The position numbers and the translations under genes were made by a program. From assembly GCA_965153355.1 (NCBI GenBank), contig OZ231128.1:38936001-39000000 (forward strand): 64,000 bases of DNA, in the 5' to 3' direction. Position 1 is the first letter of the stretch. Every line of letters starts with the position of its first letter. Shown here piece after piece: positions 11,025-27,897 of the stretch. The DNA is from Flaccisagitta enflata. Its lineage: Eukaryota > Chaetognatha > Sagittoidea > Aphragmophora. The notes below the pieces were generated by a model that saw only the letters and a list, made by a program, of their open reading frames with translations, was not told the DNA's origin and did no database searches.

Positions 11025-11532
11025 GGGCAGCGGCCCCGAAGGGGACAAAGTCCTGTAGAGCACAGGGGGACTTTTGTTCTTCCGTTCGTCCATCCATCCA
11101 TCCGTCTCCCTAGACCCTCTCTGAAATCTGCCCTATTAGGCCTGATATCTCCCTCTCAGGCCTGGAATCTGCCCTCTCAGGCCTTGAATCTGCCTCTGAG
11201 GAGCCTTTGAATCTGCCTGAGAGGGCATATATAAGGCCTGAGAGTATAGATTGCAAGCCTGAGGGCGAATTTCAGGCCTGAGAGGGCAGAGTCAAGGCCT
11301 GAGAGGGCAGATTTCAGGCCTGAGAGGGCAGATTCAAGGCTTGAGAGGGCTGATTTCAGGCCTGAGAGGGCAGATTTCAGGCCTGAGAGGGGGAATTTCA
11401 GGCCTGATAGGGCAGATTTCAGACCTGAGAGGGCCTGGGGAGGGCGGATGGATGGACGAATGAACGAATGAAAGAACTAACACAAGTCCCACTGTGTTTT
11501 ATAATATTTCGTCCCCTTTGGGGCCGCTGCCC
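11025..11532. mobile_element. Foldback element with GGGCAGCGGCCCC ends and its own minisatellite
   Basis: The left end GGGCAGCGGCCCCGAAGGGG and the right end (inverted) GGGCAGCGGCCCCAAAGGGG continue as imperfect inverted arms of about 80 bases, including CACAG.GGGACTT and the flanking GTCCATCCATCC. The interior (11118-11440) is about 16 copies of a 20-21 base unit, GGCCTGAGAGGGCAGATTTC. The right arm supplies the first 20 codons of the open frame starting at 11468, so that ATG is not the natural start of the gene downstream. Confidence 0.8.
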
Positions 11533-11581
11533 AAAAAGTGAGAATTATTCAATACTTTTCAAAAGATCATGGCATAAGCTC

Positions 11582-12542
11582 ATGTTGAAGAAGTTGCTTG
11601 AGGGTTCATCATTTGAACAAAAGAAGAAAAAAAAATGCAGGAGCAAACCAGGTCGCCATTTCTACCTGAAAGAACGAGCTATGGTAAGAGAATTTTGGTT
11701 GGCTGAGAAAGAAGCAGAAGCAAAGAAAAAGGTGGATGCAAAGTGGGGGAAAGATGAGGAGAAAAGAAAGCTGCCCTCAGAAATCAAATTGTTTGATCCA
11801 AATTGCCCCCTATTTGATGTGTATTTGGCCATGGAAGAGAACTTTTGCTGCAAATTTGGTGTTGCATTTGCAATGAGAACTCGTCAACAGCCAAAAACTA
11901 ACTTGATCATGTTGAGTAAAAGGTTGGTTAAGCTGCTTCGATGGGATTTGCCTGCTTCCGAGATCTTATACAATCTGTATGATGGCTCTGCCTCAGTCCT
12001 CAATGCGACCAGATACCTAAGAGCTGATGAGTATGACATTGAGATGGCCATTTCAGATGGAAGCCAGAAACCAAGATTATTTCTCTTCCAGTTAGGCAAT
12101 GAAGAGAAGCGCAAGATATGTGCACTTGGGGGGACATGGGTTTCCAGTCCTCTCTCCCATGAGGAACTGGCCAATTTCAAAAGTGTCAGTCGCATTTTAC
12201 CCCATTCTTGTTTATGAAACTGCATCGGGTGACAACATCAAAGAATCAGACTTTATTTCATCCATGGATCACTTTGGCAGAGTAAATCATACCGAAGGGA
12301 GCCGTGGAGGATACCGAAATCAGGCAAAAATTCAGGTAAAAATTCAGGCAAAAATTCAGGTAAAAATTCAGGCAAAAATTCAGGTAAAAATTCAAGCAAA
12401 AAACTTAGTTTTGGCCGTTTCCCTCAGTTATGAATTTTTTGAGAACAGGTTCACCAGCCTTGTTTTTGGTACCGAAAGATGCATCAATGATGGCTGGGAT
12501 GGAATAAATCCTGAGAGCTTCCTAGAAATGGTGTCAATTTGA
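11582..12542 (+). pseudogene. TPT1/KptA-like RNA 2'-phosphotransferase homologue, frameshifted
   Basis: Frame 1 (open to 12217) and frame 3 (from 12099 to the stop at 12542) together read as one protein of about 320 residues. A lysine-rich start is followed by LSKRLVKLLRWD, a DG-containing winged-helix-like stretch and K.RLFLF. Frame 3 then takes over at LGGHGFPVLSP, FYPILVYETASGDNIKESDF, SSMDHFGRVN, GYRNQAKIQVKI and NRFTSLVFGTE. This order matches KptA enzymes (LSK.LS..LRH, RF.L, QGH, LYHGT, HVHL, R..v.I.ID), which remove the splice-junction 2'-phosphate from tRNA using NAD. One base too many in the G run 12128-12133 explains the frame switch. LRH has become LRW and the Arg before A..GH is Cys, so activity looks lost. 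A 24-base repeat adds QAKIQVKI copies in frame (12325-12395). I start it at ATG 11582 because the upstream ATG is foldback sequence; earlier exons may exist. Coding origin is likely, family moderate. Confidence 0.45.
12325..12396 (+). repeat. 24-base in-frame coding minisatellite
   Basis: Three copies of AAAATTCAGGCAAAAATTCAGGTA-type sequence within the KptA-like frame, with 12-base subunits alternating GCA and GTA. Confidence 0.9.
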
Positions 12543-12638
12543 GAGTATTAGAATTTTCTCATTTTTTAAACAAAAAAAAAGTAAAAAAATAAAAACAAAA
12601 AAAGAAGATATTGAATCGATGAATTGATGGCACCAAAC

Positions 12639-13560
<922 letters not shown>

Positions 13561-13569
13561 GACGTGTGA

Positions 13570-13935
13570 AAGAAGAAGAAGAAGAAGTAGAAGATGATGA
13601 TGAAGAAGAAGAGTAAGAAGACGAGGAAGAAGCAGAAGAAGATGAAGAAGAAGAAGAAGGAGAAGATGATGATGAAGAAGAAGAGTAAGAAGACGAGTAA
13701 GAAGCAGAAGCAGAAGCAGAAGCAGAAGAAGAAGAAGAAGAAGAAGAAGGAGAAGAAGGAGAAGAAGAAGAAAAAAAAGAAGAAGGAGAAGAAGAAGAGA
13801 AAAAAAAGAAGAAGAAGAAGAAGAAGAAGAAGAAGAAGAAGAAGAAGAAGAAGAAGAAGAAGAAGAAGAAGAAGAAGAAGAAGAAGAAGAAGAAGAAGAA
13901 GAAGAAGAAGAAGAAGAAGAAGAAGAAGAGGAAAT
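13570..13935. repeat. (GAA)n array with GAT and GCA variants
   Basis: Left part mixes GAAGATGATGAT and GCAGAA; the right part (13808-13930) is nearly pure GAA. Confidence 0.95.
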
Positions 13936-14090
13936 AGAAGAAGGAGCAGAAGAAGGAGGAGAAGACGAAGCAAGAGGAGGACACAATGGATGAGAATGGA
14001 TAGGGAGGGGTCGAAGATTGTAAAAATTGAAAAGAAAACGCGCGCGAGTCGAGTCTGCCCTTTGATGTAAATGTGTGCGAATCAAAGACA

Positions 14091-14215
14091 GCAGCCGCGG
14101 CGATCGCGGCAACAGCGGCAGAGGCGGCGGTGGCGATGGCGGTGGCGGTGGCTGTAGCGGCTGCGGCAGGAACGGCAGAGTAGCGGCGGTGGCGCTGGCC
14201 CTGGCGGCGTGTGTG
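14091..14215. repeat. GC-rich GCGGCA/GTGGCG triplet tract
   Basis: Degenerate GGC/GTG triplets, unusually GC- and CpG-rich for this region. Plus frame gives Ala/Val, minus frame Pro/Arg. No exon signals were found around it. Confidence 0.6.
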
Positions 14216-14286
14216 ACGGCAACAATAGAAAGTTAAATGGATTCCACGAGGTCAAAGTTGAAGCAAAGAGAAAGCGAAGAAAGGCG

Positions 14287-14387
<101 letters not shown>

Positions 14388-14519
14388 ATAGTAATTGGTA
14401 AAGTATAAAAGAAACGCAGAACCAACATGAAGAAAAAACAAATACGCTGGGATATGGCATAGAAAATTTGTAAGGAAAAGGGTTTGGAAGGACGATTGGG
14501 TGGACGGTTTATAGGAATA

Positions 14520-14559
14520 GGAAGAAGAAGAAGAAGAATAGGAAGAAGAAGAAGAAGAA

Positions 14560-14590
<31 letters not shown>

Positions 14591-14910
14591 AAGAAGAAGA
14601 AGAAGAAGAAGAAGAAGAAGAAGAAGAAGAAGAAGAAGAAGAAGAAGAAGAAGAAGAAGAAGAAGAAGAAGAAGAAGAAAAGGAAGAAGAAGAAGAAGAA
14701 GAAGAAGAAGAAGAAGAAGAAGAAGAAGAAGAAGAAGAAGAAGAAGAAGAAGAAGAAGAAGAAGAAGAAGAAGAAGAAGAAGAAGAAGAAGAAGAAGAAG
14801 AAGAAGAAGAAGAAGAAGAAGAAGAAGAAGAAGAAGAAGAAGAAGAAGAAGAAGAAGAAGAAGAAGAAGAAGAGAGGATGAAGAAGAAGAATAAGAAGAA
14901 GAGAGGAAGA
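14520..14910. repeat. (GAA)n microsatellite, 0.39 kb
   Basis: Nearly pure GAA from 14560 to 14870, with a GAAAAGGAAG break near 14679. Confidence 0.95.
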
Positions 14911-15343
14911 AGAAGTTGAAAAAGAAAAAGATCGAAATGAAAGCAGTTGCTGTTAGCGATGATATCATTTGCATATTGTAGTTTTATGATGACTGCTCCA
15001 ATGTAACTTATTTGATTTGATTAACTGTCAGTTTAAGTTAAGATTACTATTCGAACTTGATACTTTTTGTTGTGAACTGATAAAGGAAAATCTCAATTGC
15101 ATGTAGAACTTATCACCATCGTCATGTGTTCCATGTGGCCTCCTGCAAAAACTTTTCCATCGATGATATAAGTAGTGAAAAAAAAACGTGTATCAGTGGA
15201 ATTGATCTTCGATCGATGTCGGTGCTGCAGTGCCGCTGTGAAGCTCAGAGCCCGTGATGGCTAGGCGGGAGTCTCAGGATTCTCGCCGATTCCCAAACTC
15301 CTTGTTAGATGATCATAATGGGGGTCGAAATATAGCTCCTCTT

Positions 15344-15874
15344 GGCAGCGGCCCCGGAGGGGCAGATGACCTATGATTCCACATAGGGCAATTTTCTCCG
15401 GTTTCCGTACGTCCCCCTCTCGAAGCCTCAAAACAGACCTCCCAAACTGCAAATGAAGCCCTTTTGACCCCAAATAAGGCCTTTTAGACCCTAAATCAGG
15501 CCTTACAGACCCCAAATCAGACCATTCTGGCCCCAAATAAGGCCTCTCACACCCCACATCAGGCCTCCCAGACCCCAAATCAGGTTTCACAGACCCCAAA
15601 TCAGGCCACTCAGACCCCATATCAAGTCTCTCAGACCCCAAATCAGGCCTCGCAGACCCCAAATCAGACCTTTCAGACCCCAAATTAGACCCCTCAGACC
15701 CAATATCAGGCCTTTCAGACCCCAAATCAAGCTTTTCAGACCCCAAACCACGCCTCTCAGACCCTAAATCAGACCTTTCAGACCCAAAATCAGGCCCTTC
15801 TAACCAGCTTCTCAAACCAGAGAAAATTGCCCTATGTGGAATCATAGGTCATCGGCCCCTCCAGGGCCGCTGCC
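15344..15874. mobile_element. Foldback element with GGGCAGCGGCCCC ends and its own minisatellite
   Basis: Arms of about 60 bases are nearly perfect inverted copies: GGCAGCGGCCC.GGAGGGGC followed by ATGACCTATGATTCCACATA and GGGCAATTTTCTC. The interior (15430-15790) is about 18 copies of a unit like CAGACCCCAAATCAGGCCT. The 194-codon minus frame over it is only the translated minisatellite. Confidence 0.85.
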
Positions 15875-16435
15875 CCTCTCACAATCATATTCCCACATAC
15901 ACTAACTTAGGGGCATCGGGTACCGCTGACCATGTAACGCTTTTGCGACTATTATTGAATACATGTCGGCAGGGATCAGGAAATTTTTTTTGCTTGTCGG
16001 CAGAAAAGAAGAATCAAGAGGACTGCTGAGTAGAGTGTGATCATTTCATTTGTCCAAAAAGAATCTGCAATGTATAATGAACAGAAACCCCATTGATAGA
16101 TCCTCGTGAAATGAGGGACATGACCGCGTCTCGATTTGACCACTCGAAATAAACAATATATAATTCTCTCATAACATGATATGCTGGATATTGGATCATT
16201 TCATATTTTCTTTCTTATTACGCCCATTAAGCGATGATCAAGGTGGCTAACGAGACAAAGTCGTTGAGAGTAACGGAATAAATCCACTTTAATATGTGAA
16301 AAAAAAACTTTCGTCGGCTTTTTATCGCCTAGAAAGCGCATGTGTGTCACATCTGGTGTCCCTCTGAAAGATATGTTTGTCGATATTCTCTTTTTTATTT
16401 ATAAATATATATATTTCGATATCATTGTCTTCATC
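15875..16435. other. Gene-free stretch
   Basis: Mixed AT-rich sequence; nothing recognised. Confidence 0.4.
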
Positions 16436-17655
<1,220 letters not shown>

Positions 17656-17657
17656 TT

Positions 17658-17800
<143 letters not shown>

Positions 17801-17814
17801 AACTTCCGACTTAC

Positions 17815-18283
17815 CTTCGACACTTTTCTTTCCATCCACATCAACTTCATTTGCATTGAATGGGAAACCGGCGCCATTTGAACGTAACGCCGACGATGAC
17901 GATGACGACGACGACGATTGAAGCGCCGACGACGACGACGACGGCGGAGGCGGCGATGAAGAGGATGAAGCGGACGACGCCGCCAACGCCGTCATAGATG
18001 ACGCCACTAAAGGTGGTGACGAAGCGCCGCCGGTTCCCACGATGCCACCGACGCTGATGTCGGCGGCATCCACGTCGTCGTCGATTACGTCATCCGGTCT
18101 TCCGGCGGCGCCCCCGGCTGAAGCGCCATCGTCGCCCAAATCGCCCAGCAGCAAATTGCTGGTGTCTTCCTGCGCCTGTTGACGCCGGAGCGCGACTTGA
18201 GCGGCCATGATCCGCTGACGTTCCGCGATTAAGATGCATTTCTCGCAAAGACAATCACGGAAACGACAGTAACGCTTGTGACC
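17815..18283 (-). CDS. DMRT3/Dmrt93B-like transcription factor, exon 2
   Basis: The exon opens with GHKRYC (18283 down) and continues [11 protein letters not shown]...[18 protein letters not shown], the second half of a DM domain. It supplies the second zinc-binding His and four Cys (H94, C98, C103, C105, C108 of the joined protein) and the basic recognition helix that enters the DNA minor groove. After the domain come a Gly/Asp-rich acidic stretch and long Ser/Pro runs written largely in TCG/CGT triplets. The acceptor is CATCAG|GGT; the donor GAAG|GTAAGT at 17815/17814 is a consensus site, so the open frame running on into TTG repeats is not real. Length is 469 bases, entering in phase 0 and leaving in phase 1. 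DMRT proteins control sex differentiation and neuron fate; CEKCILI with SWLKG in exon 1 favours the DMRT3/Dmrt93B group. The C-terminal exon(s), expected to hold a DMA motif, were not found. Confidence 0.93.
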
Positions 18284-18294
18284 CTGATGTCATG

Positions 18295-18426
<132 letters not shown>

Positions 18427-18429
18427 TGT

Positions 18430-19585
18430 TGATGTAGATGAGTTATTATCGTCAACTTGGTTTATAAAAGATTGGCACGCGATACTTCTCCTCGAAACCT
18501 AATTTGAATAATGCAGTTATCGGTGATATCTTATCTTTTAGAGCCAAGTTGCTTTCGAAGCCATACTACCTTGGAAATAAATATATGGACAGCTGGAGAA
18601 AAGTTAGCCTTTTAACTCACAAAATGAAGTATATGCCCAAATCACTAAATTCTTAGTCATTATATGGTATTTTGATCTATCAAGAGCTTCTGTTCTGACT
18701 TTTTATGGGATTTGTCAATGATTTTTCATCTTGAATCCGTGTATCCTTAGCCTCTCAAAAAGTAATAAAAAAATCAAAGAACCAGTTTTGTTTTCTTTTA
18801 TTACTAGATAATTTCAGGGCATTATGATTGACTGCAGTCCTCATTTTTTTCAACAATCAAAAAAATTGTCAAAAATGTGATCTATTGAGATGAAGCAGAA
18901 TGATTTTGCTCAATCCGTTTAGATTTGAGAGCTATTTCAATGTAGGTTGTCCTTTTAAGATATGAACTGAAAATCTCTAAATCAGATTTTTGTAAAATGA
19001 GTTTTCTTCAAAACGCTCTCATTTGGGAACGGATTGAGCTACCAAGCTCTGCTTGGTCTTGAATGGAAGATTTTTTGTCATAGTTTATGGATCTGCTTTC
19101 ATTGTTTTATTGGATATGAAAGTTTAGCTGCTATAATCATGGTTGGGTGTCCGTATATTTATTTCCAAGATAGTATGTAATTGATGCTTTACAACCCTAA
19201 AGAAATCTGCTTTTTGGGTCAATACTCCAAAGAAAGGGCTGAATGGCTTGAGGAAATCTAACTCAGCTTTGTAGGATCAATGTGTTCTGGTGCAACACAA
19301 TCATATTATATTTTATTAACAAGAAAAACTGATATATGATGGTGTTCTGCGTCTTCACTCACTATTTGAGCATTTAGCGATTGCCTACTCGGAAGGAGAA
19401 GTCAGCTGGTGGCATATTCCAGCCTCGCTCGCACCCTGGCGTAACTCTTGGCTCCGAATAACCGATTGCCTCGTGGGGGTCGCATTGGGCAAAAAATGGA
19501 CGTTTGATACATGATTGTGTAACATTTACAAACTGGGACAATTGGTTGAATGTGTACCAGTATTGTACATGTTTCTTTTTTCGCA
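18430..19585. other. Intronic, no recognised feature
   Basis: AT-rich sequence without elements I can name. Confidence 0.4.
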
Positions 19586-19586
19586 C

Positions 19587-19588
<2 letters not shown>

Positions 19589-19660
<72 letters not shown>
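19589..19660. repeat. (CT)n microsatellite
   Basis: About 34 units with TTT breaks near both ends. Confidence 0.95.
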
Positions 19661-19661
<1 letters not shown>

Positions 19662-19978
19662 CTCCTTTCGCTCCCGGCGGCCTTAGGATGTTAGAAAACG
19701 AAAACCTTGCGTTTATTTTCAAAAGAGTGAGAATGAAGAATTGAATTTCAATTCAAAATTTCTTTATTCTGATTAATATCAAAACAAAGGAAGAAAAAAG
19801 AGAACCAATCAAGAAACGAAAGAAAGATGTTTCATAAATCAGTGAAATGAGTAAAGAGAAGAATTCAAAGAGGAGAGAAGAGAAAAATAATTGAAATGTG
19901 GAGAAGATTCATTTTCTTTGTACCGGGCGACGTTCAGCGTTGCCAGCGGAGAAAACGAAAACTAACCTAACAACGAAT

Positions 19979-20176
19979 GAAACAAGGCCGGATAAACGGC
20001 TACCCCAGTCGCGTGCTGGTGGGCAAGGGCAGTGACAAAAAAGGCTAACCAGGCATTTGGGCTGGAGCAGTAATGCAATTAATACCCGTAAACGCTGAGA
20101 AAGTAAAAGAAAAGTTTGCCGAGTCGACGGACGGACAAAACGGGTTATAGAGTCGCGTGCAGGCGGCTAAAAAAAA
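19979..20176 (+). mobile_element. Helentron-like element, subfamily A
   Basis: Starts AAACAAGGCCGGATAAACGGC, has CCCCAGTCGCGTGCTGGTGGGC, and ends GTTATAGAGTCGCGTGCAGGCGGCTAAAAAA. A short head of another copy (ACAAGGCCAGATAC) follows at 20179-20193 and is cut by the next MITE. Confidence 0.7.
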
Positions 20177-20193
20177 GAAAACAAGGCCAGATA

Positions 20194-20761
20194 CTACGCG
20201 AATTAAAAAAACGCAAGTTTTTTTGTAGGTGATTTTTGCGCCTTTGGTTCACTTGAGATATAATTTATTTTGAGCGCAATCCCATATCTGTAGCTTTATT
20301 CGTTTAGAAATTACACTCAAATGAAGGTGCATGAGTCAAAATTCAAAAATGCAGTAAGAGGAAAAAAAAGAATGTTTTGGGGGTGAAGATGATAGAATAA
20401 TTGCACTGCTATGAGCAATCGGGCATTGTTCTACCCATGCTGTCTGCTTTTATAGTTCCTACATTTGAGTTCCTCAATGTCTATTATGAAAAATGAAGCA
20501 CTGACTTTAATTGAATGTGATAAAACCTTTAAATTCAACATGGATCAAACTGAAAAACAAAGGTGAAAAATATGTCAAGTACATGTCCTTTTTGCACGGC
20601 TATTTCTCTGCATCAACTTGATTCTGATGGCCTAAACTCTTTGATATGATGCTTAAAAACTCAAAAAAACCAAACTAGCTTGCAAAAAGCTGCTCAGAAC
20701 ATAAATAAAGTCCAATTCAAGCTCTTTAATGAAAAACTTGCGTTTTTTTAAATTCGGGTAG
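20194..20761. mobile_element. Tc1/mariner-like MITE with TA target duplication, copy 1
   Basis: Left end CTACGCGAATTAAAAAAACG pairs with the right end, whose reverse complement is CTACCCGAATTTAAAAAAAC. TA stands on both sides (20192-20193, 20762-20763). It shares the ends and an inner block TAGCTTTATTCGTTTAGAAAT with the element at 47161. Confidence 0.65.
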
Positions 20762-20768
20762 TATACTT

Positions 20769-21107
20769 ACCGTATTTCCTCTAATTAGCGCCCCCCCTCT
20801 AATTAGCGCCCTCCCTCTTTTAAATAAAAATCCTCTCACAACTAAGCTTTTTATTCTAGTGAAAATTATAGATATACATAATAAATACACAAATTATTTT
20901 TTTTTTCTTATTAACTTCATGTGTGGATTTTTCTGTTGAAATCTCATATTTTTATCTTTCCCATCCTAAATCTTCTGTTTTACTTTAATTTTCAGTAATT
21001 TTTCTTAGTCTTGCATGCTACAGGGGGGCGCTAATTAGAAGGTGAAAAAGGTAATGTCATTTTGCAATTTTGTAAGCGCCCCGGGCGCTAATTAGGGGAA
21101 ATACGGT
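20769..21107. mobile_element. MITE with ACCGTATTTCC ends and ATACTT target duplication
   Basis: Inverted ends ACCGTATTTCCTCTAATTAG / CTAATTAGGGGAAATACGGT. The GGGCGCTAATTAG block is doubled at each end. ATACTT flanks both sides (20763-20768, 21108-21113). No coding capacity. Confidence 0.65.
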
Positions 21108-21277
21108 ATACTTTAGTCACGTTCGGGACCGTAGAGTGAAAAGGCAGAAAAGCGAGCCGGGGAGGTGATGAGAAGAAACAGAAAAAAACCACAAAAGCAG
21201 GTAAGCAATAGTACGCTTTCAAAATGGCGGTACTCAATATTCTTCAAGGAAACAAATTCCACGAAAAAAATAAAAAG

Positions 21278-21512
21278 AAACAAGGCCGGATACACGGCTA
21301 CCCCAGTCGCGTGCGGGTGGGCAGGGGCTGTAATTGAGGTCACTTTATCATTTGGGCAGGAGCAGTGAGGCTGAAGACCGCAAAAAGCAAAAAAAAAGTA
21401 AAGTGTGATGGACTGACGGATGGACCGACGGACGGACCGACGGACGGACCGACCGACGGACCGACGGACCAACAGAGCGGGTTGTAGAGTCGCGTAGCAC
21501 GCGACTTAAAAA
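21278..21512 (+). mobile_element. Helentron-like element, subfamily A
   Basis: Complete. AAACAAGGCCGGATACACGG, CAGTCGCGTGCGGGTGGGC, GGGCAGGAGCAGTGAGG, a GGACCGAC run at 21410-21470, GCGGGTTGTAGAGTCGCGTA and the closing arm GCACGCGACT. Confidence 0.8.
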
Positions 21513-21646
21513 GAAAACGAGGAGCACTTCCACAACTCATCATGAAAGAAAAAGAAAATGGAAACTAGTCATCCAAGGATAGCGCATGGTCAGAGGTACC
21601 TGATGTCCTGCTTGGAGTGATCAAGCAAAGTAGTGGAGTGAGAGCA

Positions 21647-22879
21647 GGGCAGCGGCCCCAAAGGGCCGATGTACTGTAGGACACAGGGGTGAATTTTTAT
21701 GTTATTCAATGGGGAGCTTTTTTGTCAAATTTCCATGTTATCTAATGGGAATTTCTGCATTTGATTCATCTTTTATTTATTTTCTACATTATCCAATCGG
21801 GATTTTTGTATTTTTCCAATTCATGACAATTTTCTATGTTATTCAATGGAGATTTTTCCATTTTTCCAGTTCTTCTCTACTTTCCATATTATTCAATAGG
21901 GATTTTTTGTATTTTGCCATTTTTTGTCAATTTTCCATGTTAGTCAATGAGAATTTTTGTATTTTGTATTTCATGTCCATTTTCCATGTTATTCAATAGG
22001 AATGAGGTTTCTGGCCTTAGAAGATAAGGTGGGGATGCACGGACGTACGGACGGAAGAATATACCCTGTCTTCAAAAGCAACTGTAACCAGCAAAAGATC
22101 TATTATGCAATAACTATTCCCATGACAAAATTCAGATTTTTTCCTATCTTAAAGCATATTAACTGCGGTTTCTTCATGCAAAATTTCAGCACTTTTTATC
22201 AAGTGGTTTAGCTTCTGCACCATTTTAAAGTTGAAAACCAATATTGGCGATACATCTTTCCATTTTAGTCATAAATGGAGGCGTTTGCATTCAAACCTAT
22301 GTAACTTTAAACACTTTGAGCTAAAATTCTGGGATTGGTCTCAAATTGAAGATTTTTTGAAGGAGACAATATCATGTCTTAGAAAAACCGACAATTTGAT
22401 GTATTTTTTAAGTTTATATTGAGTTTATCCCTGATTTTTCATATTCCAACAACATTTCAAATAAAAAAATAATCTTTTTTGATTACAATATCTTATGATT
22501 ATGAAAGAAAATGATATTAGTAATAAAGATAATTTAGTATGGGATCAATACAGATACTCAAAATCAATTTTTTTGCTATTTGCACCAGGTTAGATAGATT
22601 AACTCTGTTTATCCTATATAAAACTCGCAATATTCGGAGGAAATTTGGGTAGTTTTCAAAATTAAGTAGAGGCTAAACCACTTGACAAAAAGTGCTGAAA
22701 TTTTGCATGAAGAAACCGCAGTTGATATGCTTTAAGATAGAAAAAATCCGAATTTTGTCATGGGAATAGTTGTTGCATGATACATCTTTTGCTGGTTACA
22801 GTTGCTTTTGAAGACAGGGTATGTACGGAATTTGCCCTCTTTGTCCTACATGACATCGGCCCTTTTGGGGCCGCTGCCA
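21647..22879. mobile_element. Foldback element with GGGCAGCGGCCCC ends, 1.2 kb
   Basis: Outer arms GGCAGCGGCCCCAAA(A)GGGCCGATGT and GTAGGACA. Inside the left arm lies a minisatellite of about 33 bases (TTCCATGTTATTCAATRGGGA, 21700-22005). Then a second pair of inverted arms of about 165 bases follows (22042-22213 and 22672-22832), sharing CAGCAAAAGATC-like and AGCACTTTTTGTCAAGTGGT-like sequence. The centre (22214-22671) is unique. Confidence 0.75.
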
Positions 22880-23270
22880 AAAAGGGAGGGGAAGATGAAA
22901 AAGTAGAGGAAGAAAATTCCAATTACAGCGTCAAGGCCTCTTCCTTAACCACCGCAATTGTGAAGATTAATTATTTTTGAAATATGTGGAATTGACTAAA
23001 CAAAAATATGTGAAAAAAATATAGCGGATTTGAGTGAAATGGGAAAGAGAAAGTTTGGGTGGTCGCGATATTTGAATCTGGGAAGAAAAAGAGAGGAAGA
23101 AAGGATGAAATAAAGAAAAGCCTGAAAAAGAGAAAGTGTCCATTAAAAATTGAGGGAAGAAATGAAAACTAACGATGAGGGTTTTTGCCTCAATTTCAAC
23201 TTTTATAGAAACATATGGAAGAAGCATAGAGGATGTGGAGTAAATAAGGAAAAGAAAAAAAATAGTGAAT
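22880..23270. other. Intronic, no recognised feature
   Basis: GA-rich mixed sequence only. Confidence 0.4.
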
Positions 23271-23274
23271 GAAA

Positions 23275-24000
<726 letters not shown>

Positions 24001-24142
24001 AACGTAATGAAAACCAAACGTTATAAAAACCGAAAAACGAAAGAAAAGATAGAATGTCTCAATTTAGCTTCGGGGACTTTTTGAGGGAAAAGTCCTAATG
24101 AAGCCTAAATTCGATACCCTCAAACAGTCCCCGGGTAAAGCC

Positions 24143-24349
24143 ACCCATCGCGCCCTCGCCAATGCTACAGAGAAAGGGCACACGTTACTCCAAGGGGGTA
24201 GGGGAATTCCTACTAAGGGATTAAACCCATCGCGCCCTTGTCAATGCTACCTGTAGAGAAAGGGCACTCGTTACTCCAAGGGGGGTGGGGGAAATCCTCT
24301 TACACGATAACACCCATAGCACCCTTGCCAACACTGTCTGTAGAGGTTC

Positions 24350-24350
<1 letters not shown>
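24143..24350. repeat. 82-87 base tandem repeat, 2.5 copies
   Basis: ACCCATCGCGCCCTYGYCAA begins at 24143, 24225 and (diverged) 24312. The shared body contains GAGAAAGGGCAC and GTTACTCCAAGGGGG. Confidence 0.75.
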
Positions 24351-25070
<720 letters not shown>

Positions 25071-25687
25071 GTACGGGCAAGCATTTCTTAAAAGAGGCCG
25101 AGGGGCAGTAAAAAGAAAAGCGAGAGAGAGGAGAAGAAAAGTTATAACAATAGCGGAAGAGAAGAAAATAACAAAAGAGAAAGAAAGAAAATAACCATAA
25201 GAAAGTAAACATCCAAAAAGAAAGAAAAGCCAAGGAAAATGACTTCGGGGCGGCCGGAGATGCCTGGGTTGGTGGCCGCGTAGGCGGGCTCATTGACAGG
25301 AGCGGGGTGGGGCAGGGGTCCAGGCCAAGGCTAAAGGGCGGGGGAATGGATTCCCACTACTAGGTTTCATAGTTTCATCCTGTAGGTAGGCTTCATGACA
25401 GGGAGCGGGGTGCAGCGAGGTTTTAAGAACTGGAAATGCATTAGCCATCAGGTATAAGGTATCGAGTAAGGTGGGGTAAGATGGGGCAGAGGTTGGCAGC
25501 GGAATGGGAAATGACTATGACACGAACGGCGGCCACGAAGACGGATGTGGGATCATGGGAAAGGAGCTGGGGGTAGGCTGGGACTGTGGCCTGACCATTT
25601 GGTGGGGGTTAGGAAAAAGTTAGTGAAGTGGTTTTGAAAGAGAAGCGATGAGTCGTTTTGAAGCAGGCGTTGCTGTGGGGCAAAAAC

Positions 25688-26780
<1,093 letters not shown>

Positions 26781-26924
26781 GTAGGGCAATTGGAACGAGA
26801 ATGTGGTTAAATGGGCGTTTCAACATTCCGTCCACCGCATGGGAAAAATAACCAAAAAAAGAGAAAAATGGATGACTGACACAAAACAAGAACAAATGTG
26901 AAAACAAAAGTGGAGATAAAAGAA

Positions 26925-27475
<551 letters not shown>

Positions 27476-27752
27476 AAAAACCTAGATTCCAACTTTTCAT
27501 CATTCATGTCGCCACCTTGAAAAAAAGAGACCTTCATAGACTAAAGAATCAATTTGTATAAAGAAAAATGAAAACAAAAGAGGAAAAAAGAAAAAAAAAG
27601 AAAAGAAAAGAAAAGAAAAAGAAAATCAAGATTTGTGGTTTCCATTTCATGAGATTAACAATCAACATTGACGGCGACAACCAGAATGACAAAATCGCCT
27701 TTTTTAAGGGGATACAAAATATTGTGACCCGCATTCTATCACGGCGATATGG

Positions 27753-27897
<145 letters not shown>

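Noticed and set aside
15261-15845. 194-codon minus-strand frame rich in DLGSERPDLGSE
   Set aside because: It is the translated minisatellite inside a foldback element.
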